Assembly (NCBI RefSeq): GCF_034190915.1
Contig: NW_026947506.1
Coordinates: forward strand, 13,515,501-13,579,500
Source: Cavia porcellus
Taxonomy: Eukaryota; Chordata; Mammalia; Rodentia; Caviidae
DNA: 64,000 nucleotides
Direction: 5' to 3'
A program made the translations under genes and the position numbers. This document shows, one piece after another, positions 12,167 to 24,793 of the stretch (position 1 is the first letter of the stretch; the number at the start of each line of letters is the position of its first letter). A model generated the notes under the pieces. The model worked only from the letters and a program-made list of their open reading frames with translations. It was not told the DNA's origin and did no database searches.

Positions 12167-14006
12167 TTAAATACATAGATTTTCTAACTGTGTAAGTTCC
12201 TTCATGTATGTTACATTCACTGTGCTTGTTGAAAGAGTTCCAACATTGCTTCCATACATGGGATAAACAAAAGTGTGGGCTCTTTCATGTATTTCATATT
12301 CATTGTACCTATTCAAACCATTCAGACACTGATTATTTATATAGGGTTTCTCCCCATTGTGAATTCTTTCATGTTTTCGACAAGACCCCTGTGTGGTGAA
12401 AGTTTTCCCACATTGCTTACATATATAGGGTTTCTCCGCAGTGTGAATTCTCTCATGTATTTGACAATAACGTTTTGTGCCAAAAGCTTTCCCACACTGC
12501 TGACATGTATAGGGTTTCTCCCCAGTGTGAATTCTTTCATGTGTTTGACAATAACGTTTTGTGCCAAAAGCTTTCCCACATTGCTTACATATATATGGTT
12601 TCTCTCCAGTGTGTGTTCTTTCATGTACTTGACAAGAGTTGTGAGCAGAAAAAGCTTTCCCACATTGCTTACATACATAGGGTTTCTCCCCAGTGTGAAT
12701 CCTTTCATGTATTTGACAATATTCATGTGTGGTAAAAGCCTTCCCACATTTTTTACATACATAAGGTTTCTCCCCAGTGTGAATTCTTTCATGTATTTGA
12801 CAAGATCCCTTTGTGCTAAAAGCTTTCCCACAATGCTTACATATATAGGGTTTCTCCCCAGTGTGAACTCTTTCATGTGACTGACGATGACGTTTTGTCC
12901 CAAAAGCTTTCCCACAATGCTTACATATATATGGTCTCTCCCCAGTGTGTGTTCTTTGATGTATTTGACAAGAGTTGTTAGTGGTAAAAGCTTTGCCACA
13001 TTGCTTACATACATAAGGTTTTTCCCCAGTGTGAAGTCTTTCATGCATTTGACAATATGCACGTGTGATGAATCCTTTCTTACAGTGCTTACATACATAG
13101 GGTTTCTCTCCAGTGTGAGTTCTTTCATGTATTTGACATGATCCACGTGTGGTAAAGTCTTTGCCACAGTGCTTACATACATAGGGTTTCTCTCCAGAGT
13201 GAATTCTTTCATGTTGTTGGCAATTTCCACGTCTGGTAAATGCTTTCCCACATTGCTTACATACAAAGGGTATCTCCCCAGTATGAAATCTTTCATGTTG
13301 TTGACAGGATCTCTGTGTGGTGAAAGCTTTTCCACACTGCTTACATACATAGGGCTTCTCCCCAGTGTGAGTTCTTTCATGTCTTCGACAATGAGTGTTT
13401 CTGCTGAAAGCTTTCCCACACTGCTTACATATATACGGTTTCTCCCCTGAGTGTGTTCTTTCATGGGTTCGACAAGATTTGCGTGTACTGAAAGCTTTCC
13501 CACACTGCTTACATAGATAGGGTTTCTCCCCAGTGTGAATTCTTTCATGTTTCTGATAAGATCCAAGTGTAGCAAAATCTTTCCCACACTGCTTACATAC
13601 GTATTTCTCCCCTTTGTGAATTTTTTCATGTGTTTTACATTCACTGAACCTGCTGAAAGCTTTCCCACACTGCTTACATACATAAGGTACCCCCACAGTG
13701 TGAGTTCTTTCATGTCTTCGACAATGAGAGTTGCTGCCAAAAGCTTTCCCACATTGCATACATATATAGGGTTTCTCCCCCGAGTGTGTTCTTTCATGTA
13801 TTCGACAAGATTTGCCTGTGTTGAAAGCTTTCCCACACAGCTTACATACATAGGGTTCCCCTCCAGTGTGATTTCTTTTATGGATCTGAGCATCACTGTG
13901 TGTGTTTGTTTCTTTCACATCCTTTTTAGCATCTGGAGTACAAAGTAATACTTCTTTATACTGATTCCAAGATACATGTTGATAGCATTTCTCTAAATCT
14001 TCATTT
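12167..14006 (-). CDS. KRAB zinc-finger protein, exon 4 (zinc-finger array)
   Basis: Last exon of the four-exon KRAB-ZNF gene; encodes residues 65-676 of 676. The acceptor AG is at 14,007-14,008 after a pyrimidine-rich run, and the first base completes Arg64. A roughly 50-residue spacer is followed by C2H2 fingers (C-x2-C-x12-H-x3-H) with TGEKPY-type linkers from about residue 116. I count 18 intact fingers plus a 19th that has lost its first Cys, then a 36-residue non-finger tail. Such proteins bind DNA in the nucleus, often at transposon sequences, and recruit TRIM28 through KRAB. Oddities: helix position 4, usually Leu, is Cys in 16 of 18 fingers (Tyr in finger 4, Arg in finger 12), and fingers 16 and 17 are nearly identical. 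I cannot name an orthologue. Confidence 0.93.
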
Positions 14007-14410
14007 CTGTAAAGCAAAATGACACAAAGAATGGGTTTTCACATGAATGTTTTACAAAAATAAGTTCTGTTTTGATGCCTGCTAAGAAATGTTGACAATC
14101 AGTTAACTGAGTGCCTTGTAGGATACAAAAATCAAAAAAACACTGGTATTCATTTGCCAATTTTAAAGTTGTTACAATATGAAATGCATGTTTCATCTTC
14201 CTTTGCAGTATGGAGTACTTACATATACCATATGTTAACAACCTTAAAACTATTTCTTCATCATCTCTCCCTTCTGTTTTTATTCTGTCTTTCCCATTGG
14301 GAAGAAGTGAGTCTTTCCTTTCTCTCTCAGTTCTCCTTTAGTTTACTAATTTAGAATTTTTGGTTTCTCATAAAAGAGAGTTTGAAATTTCTGTATAAAT
14401 TTATTTATTA

Positions 14411-14490
14411 ATTTTTTGTATCAGAGATTGAACTCACGACCTCAAGTTTGCGAAGCAGACACTTATACGACTGGGCTAAATCCCCGGCCC
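14411..14490 (-). mobile_element. ID-like SINE, antisense
   Basis: Antisense copy: 'gtatcagagattgaactc' through 'gggctaaatccccggccc'. Divergent, inside the last intron. Confidence 0.85.
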
Positions 14491-15272
14491 TCTCACAAAA
14501 AAGAAACCATGTGACACTTGTATTTTTTCTTTCTTTCTTTCTTTCTTTTGGTCATTTCCCATTTTTCATCTGAGCTTTTTCACTTTACAGTGTTAGAAGA
14601 AGATCCATCTATTTCTTTTTTCCATGCACAAGATACTATGTACCTTTTTGGCTAATATTATAGCACATTTCATTGTCTTTTCAGTGCTGGGAATGAAACA
14701 GAGGTCTTAGCACAAAACCTCTATCTTATTATTTCTTATTTTGAGACATTCTCATGAATGATTAAATACTGATTCAGGCACAGTTTCAACTTGCCATTCT
14801 GAAGATTCTGCCTCCCAGATGCTTAGTTTACAAGAATGCACAATCACAGAGAGCCTAACAATAATTTTCCTTATCCATGCATCCAGTGACAGATGTCTAA
14901 GATTATTCAAGGGCTTCCTAGTAATAAGTTGAGATGCATTGAATATGGGTATGCATGCATGCGTACAAAATGAGAATTTTTACTCTTTTGACAATATACC
15001 CGGGGGAAGTATGTCCTTTAGAGACATCTGCATACTGACTGTCATAATGATTCTGCTTAGCAATCAACCAGGAATGTTAGATCAGAATGGCCTCAATTAT
15101 CAGAAATTGGCTTGAAAAATGTATTGAAACACTAGAATTCATTTATACTTTATACTGCCACAAGGTTAGCAACTTTTAGATACTGAATGTGTTATATTGT
15201 GTATAGATACTTATGTATCTATACATAAGTAGATACCCTACAGATGGATTGCTGTTAAAAATCAAAGTTTAT

Positions 15273-15296
15273 CGGTACCAGGGACAAAAAAAAAAA
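15273..15296. mobile_element. Minimal inverted SINE end plus poly(A)
   Basis: About 12 bp of antisense SINE 3' end (cggtaccaggga) is followed by poly(A) on the same strand. Identical 16-bp direct repeats flank it (aaaaatcaaagtttat at 15,257-15,272 and 15,297-15,312). The orientation conflict fits twin-primed integration. Confidence 0.6.
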
Positions 15297-15528
15297 AAAA
15301 ATCAAAGTTTATTCTTTTCAAATTCATCAATATACAATATCTAAATGCATTTTGAGACATTTTGACAATTCTATTATCAGGTTATAAACTCAATCTGGAT
15401 ACATCTGCTATATCTTGGAAGAATATAACTGAAATTAAATAGAACTCTGCCTCATTTTCTTGGCTGTCATGTTTCTGCTCATGCACTGACTCTGGAGCAC
15501 ATTCTTTGTCTTTGGAAGTAAAAATTAC

Positions 15529-15589
15529 CTTAGATGTTTCCAGTAACTTTTGTATTCTGTTTCAACTTCTTGGTTGTCACCAGGGCTTC
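15529..15589 (-). CDS. KRAB zinc-finger protein, exon 3 (61-bp linker exon)
   Basis: Minus-strand exon with acceptor AG at 15,590-15,591 and donor gtaatt from 15,528. It is exactly 61 bp, the usual size of the KRAB-b/C-type linker exon. It completes Gly44 from the KRAB-A exon, reads about 19 residues ending YKSYWKHL, and leaves two bases that join exon 4 as Arg64. The charged, Tyr/Trp-containing end fits this exon class in rodent KRAB-ZNF genes. The copy at 8,473-8,533 ends similarly. Confidence 0.88.
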
Positions 15590-15692
15590 CTGAATTGCAA
15601 ACAAAGATATATAGGGACTCAGTATAATAATACATAAATATTAATAGATTTCCATTAGATTCAGGATAAAATGGAAGCAAACCTAAGCTATT

Positions 15693-15797
15693 CTTTTTTT
15701 TTTTTTTTTTTTTACTTTTTATCGGTACCAGGGATCGAACTCACGACCACCTGCTTGCAAGGCAGGTGCTTATGCCGCTGAGCTAAATCCCCAGCCT
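15693..15797 (-). mobile_element. ID-like SINE with poly(T), antisense
   Basis: Poly(T) at 15,693-15,720, then 'atcggtaccagggatcgaac' through 'gagctaaatccccagcc'. Flanking ctattctt repeats suggest the target-site duplication. It lies between exons 2 and 3. Confidence 0.9.
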
Positions 15798-15807
15798 CTA
15801 TTCTTTA

Positions 15808-16023
<216 letters not shown>

Positions 16024-16100
16024 CTAAATGATCAGACATGTATTTCTCAAAAGAAAGTTGAAAATCGCAGCCTGGGATGTATTACCTTGCCTGACAAAAA

Positions 16101-16262
16101 GTTGAATTGAGTGTGATGGTGCATATCTGTAATCCCAGTATTCAGGAGGCTGAGGCAAGAGGATTTACATGAGTTTCAGAGCAATGTGGCCTCCTCAGTG
16201 AGTTGAAGGTCAGCTAACGTACATGCTCAGAGCCTGTCTCAATAAAACAAGGCAAGGCAAAA
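16101..16262 (+). mobile_element. B1/7SL-like SINE
   Basis: Reads gtgtgatggtgcatatctgt, 'aatcccagtattcaggaggc' and 'gagcctgtctcaataaaac', a B1-type body with an A-rich tail. It lies in intron 1, just upstream of the KRAB-A exon. Confidence 0.8.
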
Positions 16263-16876
16263 CAGAACAAAACAGCTGAATGGAGACTGCATCCTACAAA
16301 TCTTAATTCTATAACTTGGTCCTCAATCACATGTGAATGCAGTTTTGTAGAAAGAAATTCTGATGCTAGATAGCAACTCATTGCTAAGGCAACAGCAGAA
16401 TAGGAGCAATACTTGTTTTCCTGAGTCACCGTGAACATATTCATGCACTGTTTCTAAAGCAGAGCTCACAGTGGGAGCCTACAAGACCCACAGAGCACAG
16501 AGAAAGATGAATATCTAGTGATTTGCACTGACACATCATAGTTATGTCTCTGTAAATCTCATTACATATGGCATTCACTTCTTCCTTTAATTGTACTTGA
16601 GCAGCACTTTGAAACTTAAATTTGGTTTCACAGAATAAAAACATAATAGAACATCAATATGGTATATAAATAATAATTAAAGTGTGAATGGAAGCAGTTT
16701 TATTGTGATGTCTATGAACAGGGAAAACAGGCTACAGCTGCAAACTGTCTTATAGCTCTGTGTCACTAACTGACATATAAGAGATTCTATGGCAGAGTAA
16801 TGTAAGATGAATAAAATATATTATATGCATTGAAAACTCATGTACCACAAAGTAAGTAGGCACAAAAGGAGCATTT

Positions 16877-17005
16877 CAAGCAGGTATGGTGGTATATGAC
16901 TGCAATCCCAGCACTTGGGAGGCTGATGCAGAAGAACTGCCTTGAGTTTGAGGTCAGCCTCAGTTACAGAGCTGTCTGAAATACAAAGAGACCTTGACTC
17001 ACATA
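16877..17005 (+). mobile_element. B1/7SL-like SINE
   Basis: gcaggtatggtggtatatga, 'aatcccagcacttgggaggc', 'gaggtcagcctcagttacag'. It directly precedes the decayed LINE-1. Confidence 0.8.
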
Positions 17006-17029
17006 CCCCACAAAGTCTAAAGAAGCAGA

Positions 17030-20000
17030 AAGTTTACAGGAGTGAATTTCCCCATCAAGAAAACAGAATGAGCACAAATAAACAACCTGATGCCCCCTCA
17101 AACTTCTGGAAAAAGACCAAGTCAAGCCCAAAACTCATAGAAGAGGGAAAATTATAAAGATCAGAGCAGCAATTAATGCAACTGAGACCAAGAAAACAAT
17201 ACAAAGCACTAATGAATTGAAGACCTGGTTCTTTAAAAGAACAGACAACATTAACAAGCCTCTAAGCAACATCATCAAGGATAGCAAAAACTAAATTCAA
17301 CGAGGAATAGAAAGCGTAAAATTAGTAAAGATTTTGTGTAATACAAGAAAATCATCAAAACCTACTTTTAAAATCTTTACACACACAAACTGCAAAACAT
17401 AGAAGAAATTGTTAAACATGTATGAATTACGAAAGGTAAATCAAGATGATATAAATAATTTAATTACCCAGTATCAATTACTCAAATTTGAAATGTAATT
17501 AAAAACTTACCAAAAAGAAAAGGCCTCATCCTGATGAATGCTCAGCTGAATTCTATAAGAAATTTAGACAAGATTTAGTGCCAGTATGCCTCAAACTCTT
17601 TCATGCAATTGAAAGGAAAGCAGTTCTCTCTATCTCACTCCTGGAGGCAAGAATTACTATGATACCAAAACCAGTAAAACACCCAACCAAAAAGGAGAAC
17701 TTTAAGCTGATCTCCCTGATGAACACAAATGCCAAAATTCTCAATAAAACACTTGCAAACAACATGCAGCAAATCATGATGATTATATAATATGACCAAA
17801 TGGGATTCATGCCAGGAATGCAGGGATGGTTCAACATATGCAAATCATAGTGTAATACACCACATCAACAGAGCCAAAGATGCAGAAGAGCCTTCTCATA
17901 AACTCTAACACACATATATGATAAATGCCTACAGAAAATCAAAATACAGGGTCTGTACTTCAAACTGCCTATCACAAACCAACAGCCAAAATCATACCAA
18001 ATTCACAAAAACAAATCAGGAACAAGACAAGAATCTCCACTGTCACCACTCTAATCAGCATAGTTCTGGAAACATTAGCCAGAGCAATTAGACAAGAGAC
18101 AAATAAAAGGAATAAGGTAGAACAGGAAGAAGTTTAATTATAATTGCAGGTGACATGATACTTTACATAGAAGACGCCAAAAATTCCACCAAAAAACTAC
18201 TACAGTTTATAAGCAAATTCAGCAGCATACATGTTTAAAAACTTAACACTCAAAACTCAATAGCATCCTTGTATACAACAAACTTACTGAGAGAGAAATT
18301 ATGGAAATAACACCTTTCACAATGGCATCCCTGAAAGGATTTTGTGCCCTGGATGGGAAGCTGCAGTGGTGGGAGGTTGAGAGGTGGAACCAAAGGCTCT
18401 ACCTTGAGGTCATCTTCCCCACCCCTAAGCAATTTACCTGTGGTGCAAAATGAATTCCAATGGTCTACCTGTGCATCAGTAATGCCCCTTAGGCTTCACC
18501 CCAAACCTAAGCTACATGTATGCCCCCACACCACGTGTCGGGCAGAGAGAATGCCAGACCCCGGAGGTCTTAGAGTCTCTCTCCACATTCTTAAAATAAA
18601 GGCCACTTTTATTTCATACTTCTTATCTTTATAGCCATGCCGAAAACTCTATCAATCCCCAAATTGAAATACTAAGGAATCAATCTAACAAGGATGTAAA
18701 ACAATCTATATATTGAAAACTACAGTACTCTGAAAAAGGAAATTAAAGAGGATATCACAAAATGGAAAAATATTCCTTGCTCTTGCATAGAAGAAGCAAC
18801 ATTGTGAAAATGGCCGTACTCCTAAAACTGTTATACAGATTAAATGTAATTCTGTTCAAAATACCCTTAGCATATATTATAGATCTAGAGAAAACATTCC
18901 TAAAATTCATTTAGAAATGGAAGAGACCTAGAATAGCAAAGGTAATTTTGGGAAACAAAAGCATGGTAGGAAGCTTCAAAATGCCACACATATAATATCC
19001 CCTGGAAAAAAAAACCAAACCTGAAGGCAGTGGAACAGATTAGAAGACACAGACAGAACTACAAAGACACTCAGTTCCCATATCTTTGACAAAGGGACCA
19101 AACATGTTCACTGCAAGAAAGATAGCCTCTTTAATAAATGGTGCTGAAAACACTGGCTTTCGTCATGCCAAAGACAGCAGTTGGACCAATTTTCAATCAC
19201 CATACACAAAAATAAAGTGAAAATAGATAAAGGATCTGAATATTAAAAGAGAGACACTGGTTACGCTAGAGGACATGGTAAGTAGAAGTGTTGAGCAATG
19301 AGTTTATTGGCAAAATGCAAACTACAGGAGAGGTACTTCAGGGATCTGAGATCAGCTGGGATCTCATTTTATTGAAGGGCTTTTGCATGTCAAGGGAAGT
19401 CCCCAGCAGAGTTGGGGGAGGATTCACAGAGTGCCAAGGAATTTTGGCCAAGGACTTCTATCTAGAACATGTGGATAACTTGTTTAAAAGTCAGACCCCC
19501 CAAGATGAGGAACCTAATCCAGGAATGGGTATCTGAGACACAAACAGCAAATAAATATTTGATGAAATGTTTTACATCTCTGATCATCTGAGAAATGCAA
19601 ATTGGAACAGTACTGGGATCCTACCTCACTCCAGAAGGAACGGCTGTCATACAGATCAAACAGTAAGAAATGTTGGCAGGACTGTGGGGAAAGAAGAACT
19701 CTTCTCCACTGTTGGTGAGAGTATGGATGGGTACAGCCACTGTGGAGATTCCTCAAGAACTACCCTTCTAGTCCCCTTCTGGGTATTTTCCCAGGAGAGC
19801 TGAAGGCATTGTGCCAAAGCGCATCTATGTTTCCAGCAGCACAATTTGTAATAGATGAATCTTGGAAGCAACCCAGATGCCCATGAGCTGCACAATGGAT
19901 AAAAAAAGGTGGCATTTTATACAGTGAAATATCACTCTGCTATGAAGAAGGATAAACTTGAGGCTTTTATAGGTAGATAGATGTGATTTGTAACCATGCT

Positions 20001-20480
20001 TATAGGTGAAATAAATCAGACTCTAATATGTAGATACTGTATTGTCTCCCTGGTATGTAAAACTGAAGGACTGTATGGGATCCAAAATGTATACTAGATA
20101 CAGTGAAAGTGAAAAGCACAGAAACTGCTGAAATGGAAAGAACAGCTAAGATAGAGGAAAGGAGAAAAAGGAGGAAAAATAGAAGGGAAAAGATTGTATG
20201 TGTGTGTACATATATACATATTTATAAAATCTTTATATATTACAAATATATACATATATATACAAGATAGATAAATATACTAGTAATCTGTTAGTTCGTT
20301 CAAAAAAAGTTTGTGTTTTCATTGTTCAACTGTTTGATGCCTATATCTTCTAATCTGAAGAACTACTTTGAAGAAAACAATATGGAATACCTTCACCAGT
20401 ATTAACCTCCTATTATTTTGTTCTCAAACTCTGTACCATTGTTTTTATTCTTTTTGTTCTTTATAATAAAAATTTAAACA
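17030..20480 (+). mobile_element. Decayed, 5'-truncated LINE-1 in intron 1
   Basis: Aligns with the ORF2 of the first LINE-1 from its position of about 940 onward. The reverse-transcriptase region (about 17,540-18,180), the C-terminal part (18,720-19,990) and a 3' UTR ending in AATAAA near 20,465 are all recognisable. Every long frame is broken. An LTR interrupts it at 18,332-18,654. Its 3' end coincides with the outer edge of inverted-repeat arm A. Confidence 0.9.
18332..18654 (+). mobile_element. Solo LTR inserted in LINE-1 (class I-like)
   Basis: A 323-bp LTR starting tgaaagg and ending tatca, with AATAAA near 18,595. A perfect 5-bp duplication (atccc, 18,327-18,331 and 18,655-18,659) flanks it, and LINE-1 sequence resumes on both sides. 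The same family is nested at 37,632-37,981. Confidence 0.88.
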
Positions 20481-21012
20481 ATATAGAAGCATACATGAAT
20501 TTTTATATTGAAGCTATTTATGTTACATATTTATTGACTGGCAGATGGGAAAGGACCAGGCACAATACACAGCCACTTCTCAGAAGAAGTGAACTCAGCA
20601 CATGATGCCTAAGCTTGTAGAAACCACACCACAAGATGGAGCCATGATGACTTGTCCCACAAGGCTCACCAAAGGTAAATGACAATTCAAAGGTGCACTA
20701 TAATTAGTACCTACTGTTCAGGTAAGCCCCATGAAGGAACAAGGTGGACATTCAGAATACCATGACCCTTTCCGCTACTCCTTCCAAGAATACTTTTGTT
20801 CTTTTTGGTACTAACAGTTACAGATAAACTGAAGGTACTGATTCCTGTAGGTGAATCCTTGCTATACACTTCATTTTAGTATTAGATAAATAGCAGTTAA
20901 TTGTATTTGTAAGTCAATAGATGGATTTTAACATCCCTCTAGGTAATGTGTAAAATTTTGACTGTATAAAATGCTACTAGACAATGAAATTTTACTGTAT
21001 AAAAACTTCATG

Positions 21013-21522
21013 GGGCAAGGCATGTGAGGCCCAGGAAGACAAAAGTCAGATAGCCTCCCATGAGCCTAATGACACAAGGGGTGACAATCACCAACTTCCT
21101 GACTCCTTCGCCCCATAAGCAACAGGCTGGTTTGGAAGACAGGTTCAGTTGATAGCAACTGAGATGCTTCTATTGCTTGGTTGACTTTGAAGGCCTGGAA
21201 CTTGCAGTCTGAGCATCTATAGGGAGAATAACAGTATACAATGTAGCAAATATGAGGGATTTCCTTCTATCTTGCTCTTGAAATCCAATATTGTTCTCTT
21301 TGTTTTGCTTTGTTCCAATTAATTGTATTGCTTTATTCAATGTTTTGTTTAGACTAGTTTTGTTCTGGTTTGATTTTGCTATATCTGATGGAACAGACAG
21401 CTATTGTGAAGATAACAAGATATACTATGGTGGCGATTGTTTTCCTATTATCCTGCTTTGAAGTTCTATACCAATTTCACTGCCTTGTTTCATTGGGTTT
21501 TATGATCTTTTAAAAATGAAAA
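21013..21522 (+). mobile_element. LINE-1 3' UTR fragment
   Basis: Ends in LINE-1 3' UTR-type sequence (tattgtgaagataacaag ... ttttaaaaatg). Arm B is continuous across this point (about 56,380). Similar short repeats (aaaaacttcatggg and aaaaactcatgagc) mark the two edges, so it is an insertion private to arm A. Confidence 0.7.
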
Positions 21523-21703
21523 ACTCATGAGCTTTGGTTACAGCCCACTTTGACACTCCTTTCTGCTCCAGGAACTTTTCTTACTCGATATCTTTATCAT
21601 CTAAGATAAGTTATCTTACTCAATAACTTCTCATCTGCACCCTTTGTTCCACACTTCACTGATATGCATGTGAATTTGGTACATTTAACAAATAGCAAAG
21701 CAG

Positions 21704-21775
21704 GCTGGGATTTAGCTCAGTGGTGTTAGCACCTGGCAAGCTCAAGTTCATGACTTCAATCTCTGGTACACAAAC
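21704..21775 (+). mobile_element. ID-like SINE
   Basis: caggctgggatttagctcag ... 'ctctggtaca'. Divergent, and absent from the mirrored place in arm B near 56,220. Confidence 0.8.
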
Positions 21776-22266
21776 AGAAAAGAAATAGTACTGCATTTTA
21801 CGATAACATTTTCATTTAGTGTACATAAAAGTTAAAGTGTAGAAACAATTGAAATGTCCACAAACTGATGAATAACCAATATTTAAAACTTTCCATAACA
21901 ACAGTCTTTCATAAATAGAAAGATTTTTGGGGGGAAAAATGCCATAATATATGGCAAATGCCATGTAGAAAAGAGGGACAGAGACAATGCTGAATCATCC
22001 ACTTAAAAAAATGGCCACAATATGAAAATGTATATACAGGAGATTACTCATTTATATGGCTCAGAAAATAGAAGAAAAAAGAGGCTAGATTACTTTAATA
22101 GCAAAACAAAATGTTCTAAATGGACTCAGCTATTAAATATGAATAATTTTAAGTAAATGAATCAAACAGTAAGTTATATTTCAGTAAACCTGGCCATCTA
22201 TACTTTACAAGCCTCAAAACTTCTAGGTGAGAGCTTGATCTTTTCCCCTTAGGATCAAAGTGACAG

Positions 22267-22905
22267 TGTTACTGAGCTAGTTAGAAGTATAGACAGTCAA
22301 AAAGGGTGGGGCCCTCAAAGGTGCCAAAGCAGAAGTTCAGATACCTTGCAGCCTTGGAAGAGACAATCACTTCCCACTGTGGGCCACAGCTCAAGACAAA
22401 AGGCAAAGAAAATACAACCACATCCTAAGGATCAACAGTCCAAGTAGTTCTCTATCACCCTGAGAAAGTCAGGAGTCAGCATCCTAGCCCCCAACAGGAA
22501 GAGTCACTGATGCTAAGCATGGCTGCTCACTATGTGACTCACTCCTCCATTTGCACCTAATTTAATCACTTTTACCTTAGCAATTAATCTTATTGGTTGA
22601 CCACAGTTCTGGCTGCCTTATGCCCACCTTGCAAAGTCCCCCCAACTTTGATCCATCTAACCCCATGATTTTACTCTATAAAAGTTCATGGAAAAGACAA
22701 GAGTCCTTGGCAACTCACTAGGGACACTTTCTTTCTCTCTTTCAGAGAGCAGCTTTCTTTCTCTCAATAAATATATTCTACTCTTAACCTCTGTTGTTCC
22801 TAAAATTCATTCTTCAATTTTAGAGAACACAAATTCATACCAGACATAATAGGTTGAAAATTTCATTCCCCAATATCAACAGGATTGCTGACAATCTGTC
22901 AGAAT
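22267..22905 (+). mobile_element. LTR-like insertion
   Basis: Arm A and arm B are homologous on both sides of this segment (arm B about 55,720), but the segment is only in arm A. It begins tgttactgagc, has a TATA-like 'tctataaaag' near 22,676, and 'ctctcaataaatata' near 22,760 followed by T-rich sequence, as in an LTR. The right end is uncertain by tens of bases. Confidence 0.6.
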
Positions 22906-23163
22906 CTACAGAGTTTCCTTCATGTAGTTTTTAGAATTTGGGCTGGAAAGAAATGACAAAGGAAAGAACAGAGAGCTTCCCAGTCATGGTGAGCTAATTA
23001 TATCCATACGGGTGACCAGGTGCCATCCCTCTGCACTGCAGACCCTGAAGACAGCAGATAAAAGGCAGACATAGGTGATCACAGTGAGCACTACACAACT
23101 GATGACACCACAGCATGATGAGTAGGATTTCTGCTTTGTACTGTGCCCCCTCCTGATGGAAAC

Positions 23164-24201
23164 TGTTGTACTCTAGGGGAAAAAAAAATCTTCTTTATAT
23201 GTGTATTATAACAAAACCCGTAATGCGCCTACTGTGTATGTGTTTTCCTTTTCCCTTTGGATGACCTAATTGATATGTTAATCAATGCTCTTCTCTGTAA
23301 AGAATTGTAAAATCTCACCTAATTGATATGTTAACCATTGTTGCCCTCTACAAACAACAGAAGTGGTGCTAAAATAAGCTAACAAGGGTTGTTAATCACT
23401 GTTAGGCACCTCTATTCTCCACTAAAGAGCTAAAGAAAACCAGGACGGCCCTCTAATTTACCCTTGTTTGAAGTAACTTGCTTGTGTGCAGGGAAATTTG
23501 CTTTTTAGCGTAACCCTTTACTTGATCTTGATCCCCCTCCCCAGAAAGAAAGAAAAATATAATTGCCATTTTCTGTTCTGTAGCATGCCTTATTGCCTCC
23601 CCTCTTCCCTTACCTATCTATCTAGGCTAGGCCATAAAGATTTTGGGTTTCTGGTGACTTCCTGACCCAGTGGTGGTCTGTCATAAAATGTGCCTTAGCT
23701 TCAAAGAAATTACAGGAAAATGTTGTGGCTTAACCCTAATGCACCAAAAGGGTTAAGTTCCAAATCCTTGTGAAAACTTAAGTTTCAGCTTCTTGTAACT
23801 TTCGACCACCTGTTAGTGTTAACGAGCTGTCCTGAGATAATTAACTTTCTACTTTCTTCTCCAAATGTTGTTGCAGATGTGCTATTCTAAAATAATGTTT
23901 ATTGGCAGGATGGGAGTAACTTGAGAGGCACCAAAGCTTCCCGAGGTTGTCAGAACTAAGTGGACAGCTATACAGTTTCCAGATTTGGGTCAACAAGTTT
24001 GATGGCTCTGTGGGTTTCTTTGTTTCTCCCCCCACCTTTTTCCTCCGGCCTCTTTTTAAAGCCCTCCCTTCAGTCTCTGGCACGCAGTCTCCAAATTGGC
24101 TCCCAGAGACTCGTCGCCAGGCCTGGCCTAAATAAAGCCTTTGCTCCCCAAATTTCAGTCTCTTGCTTCCTTGGATTTTATACCGGGGTCCGGTTATTAC
24201 A
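23164..24201 (+). mobile_element. Solo LTR of about 1.04 kb (class I-like)
   Basis: Starts tgttgtactc and ends ttattaca, with a perfect 5-bp duplication (gaaac, 23,159-23,163 and 24,202-24,206). The 3' part has 'cctaaataaagcctttgctc' near 24,125, followed by R-U5-like sequence. Arm B lacks it and is continuous near 55,435. The 3' end resembles the antisense LTR at 44,830-45,187. Confidence 0.82.
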
Positions 24202-24703
24202 GAAACTGTGTGGTGGAAATTGGGAAAATCTTGCATAACATTAGCCTCACACATGGCAACAGAGAAACATACTTTTACCAACAGACTTCCTAAAACTGAA
24301 CATAGGTTAGGATAAAGTCACCAAGTACACACTGTCTCATTGGCTGAAATGCATATTGTAACACAGTCAGCCAAACACACAAAAACAGGGAATAGCCTGT
24401 AACACTTAGCAAGAATTGAAATTAGCAAAATGGAAAGAACAGAACATCTGGTGAGACCGACACACAAGTGAAATGGAAGTGCAGAAACAACAGGCTGAAG
24501 ATGACGCTGAACATAATATTAGAGACGGAAGAAGCAGACAAGAATGTGCAAGTGTGTGCAGTCTGCATTCACTCCAAACAGACCCTGGTGAGTGGAGTTC
24601 CCTGCAGTGTGAAGGCAGCTGTCTGGAGCAGTCTTGGGAAAGCCAAGAAGACCAAAAGGACAACCTGACATAAGATTTGCTATTTTTCAAAAATCAGGGT
24701 GCT

Positions 24704-24793
24704 AGGGGCTGGGGATTTAGCTCAGTGGCATAAGCGCCTGCCTTGCAAGCAGGCAGTCATGAGTTCAATCCCTGGTACCAATAAAAAAAAGAA
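24704..24793 (+). mobile_element. ID-like SINE with target-site duplication
   Basis: Full-length copy, A tail included, between two copies of aaaatcagggtgct (ending 24,703 and 24,808). Private to arm A. Confidence 0.92.

Larger units (their letters stand above)
14007..15528 (-). other. Last intron of the KRAB-ZNF gene
   Basis: Bounded by a donor (gtaatt at 15,528-15,523) and an acceptor (14,008-14,007). It is paralogous to 7,077-8,472. It contains an ID-like SINE, a short CTTT run at about 14,529-14,549 and a tiny twin-primed SINE fragment at 15,273-15,296. Confidence 0.8.

Noticed and set aside
12337..13896. 519-codon minus-strand open frame overlapping the finger exon
   Set aside because: It is the frame-shifted reading of the 84-bp finger repeats; a repeat length divisible by three keeps other frames open too.
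12275..13948. Plus-strand open frames of 84-201 codons opposite the finger exon
   Set aside because: Antisense shadow of the same repeats, rich in repeated FPTLLTYIGFL units.
12167..14006. CRISPR-like array suggested by regular repeats
   Set aside because: Units are 84-bp coding finger repeats, in frame, in a mammalian gene.
24704..24793. tRNA gene candidates in the ID-like SINEs
   Set aside because: A and B boxes are present, but the cloverleaf is incomplete and each copy has a SINE tail and target duplications.
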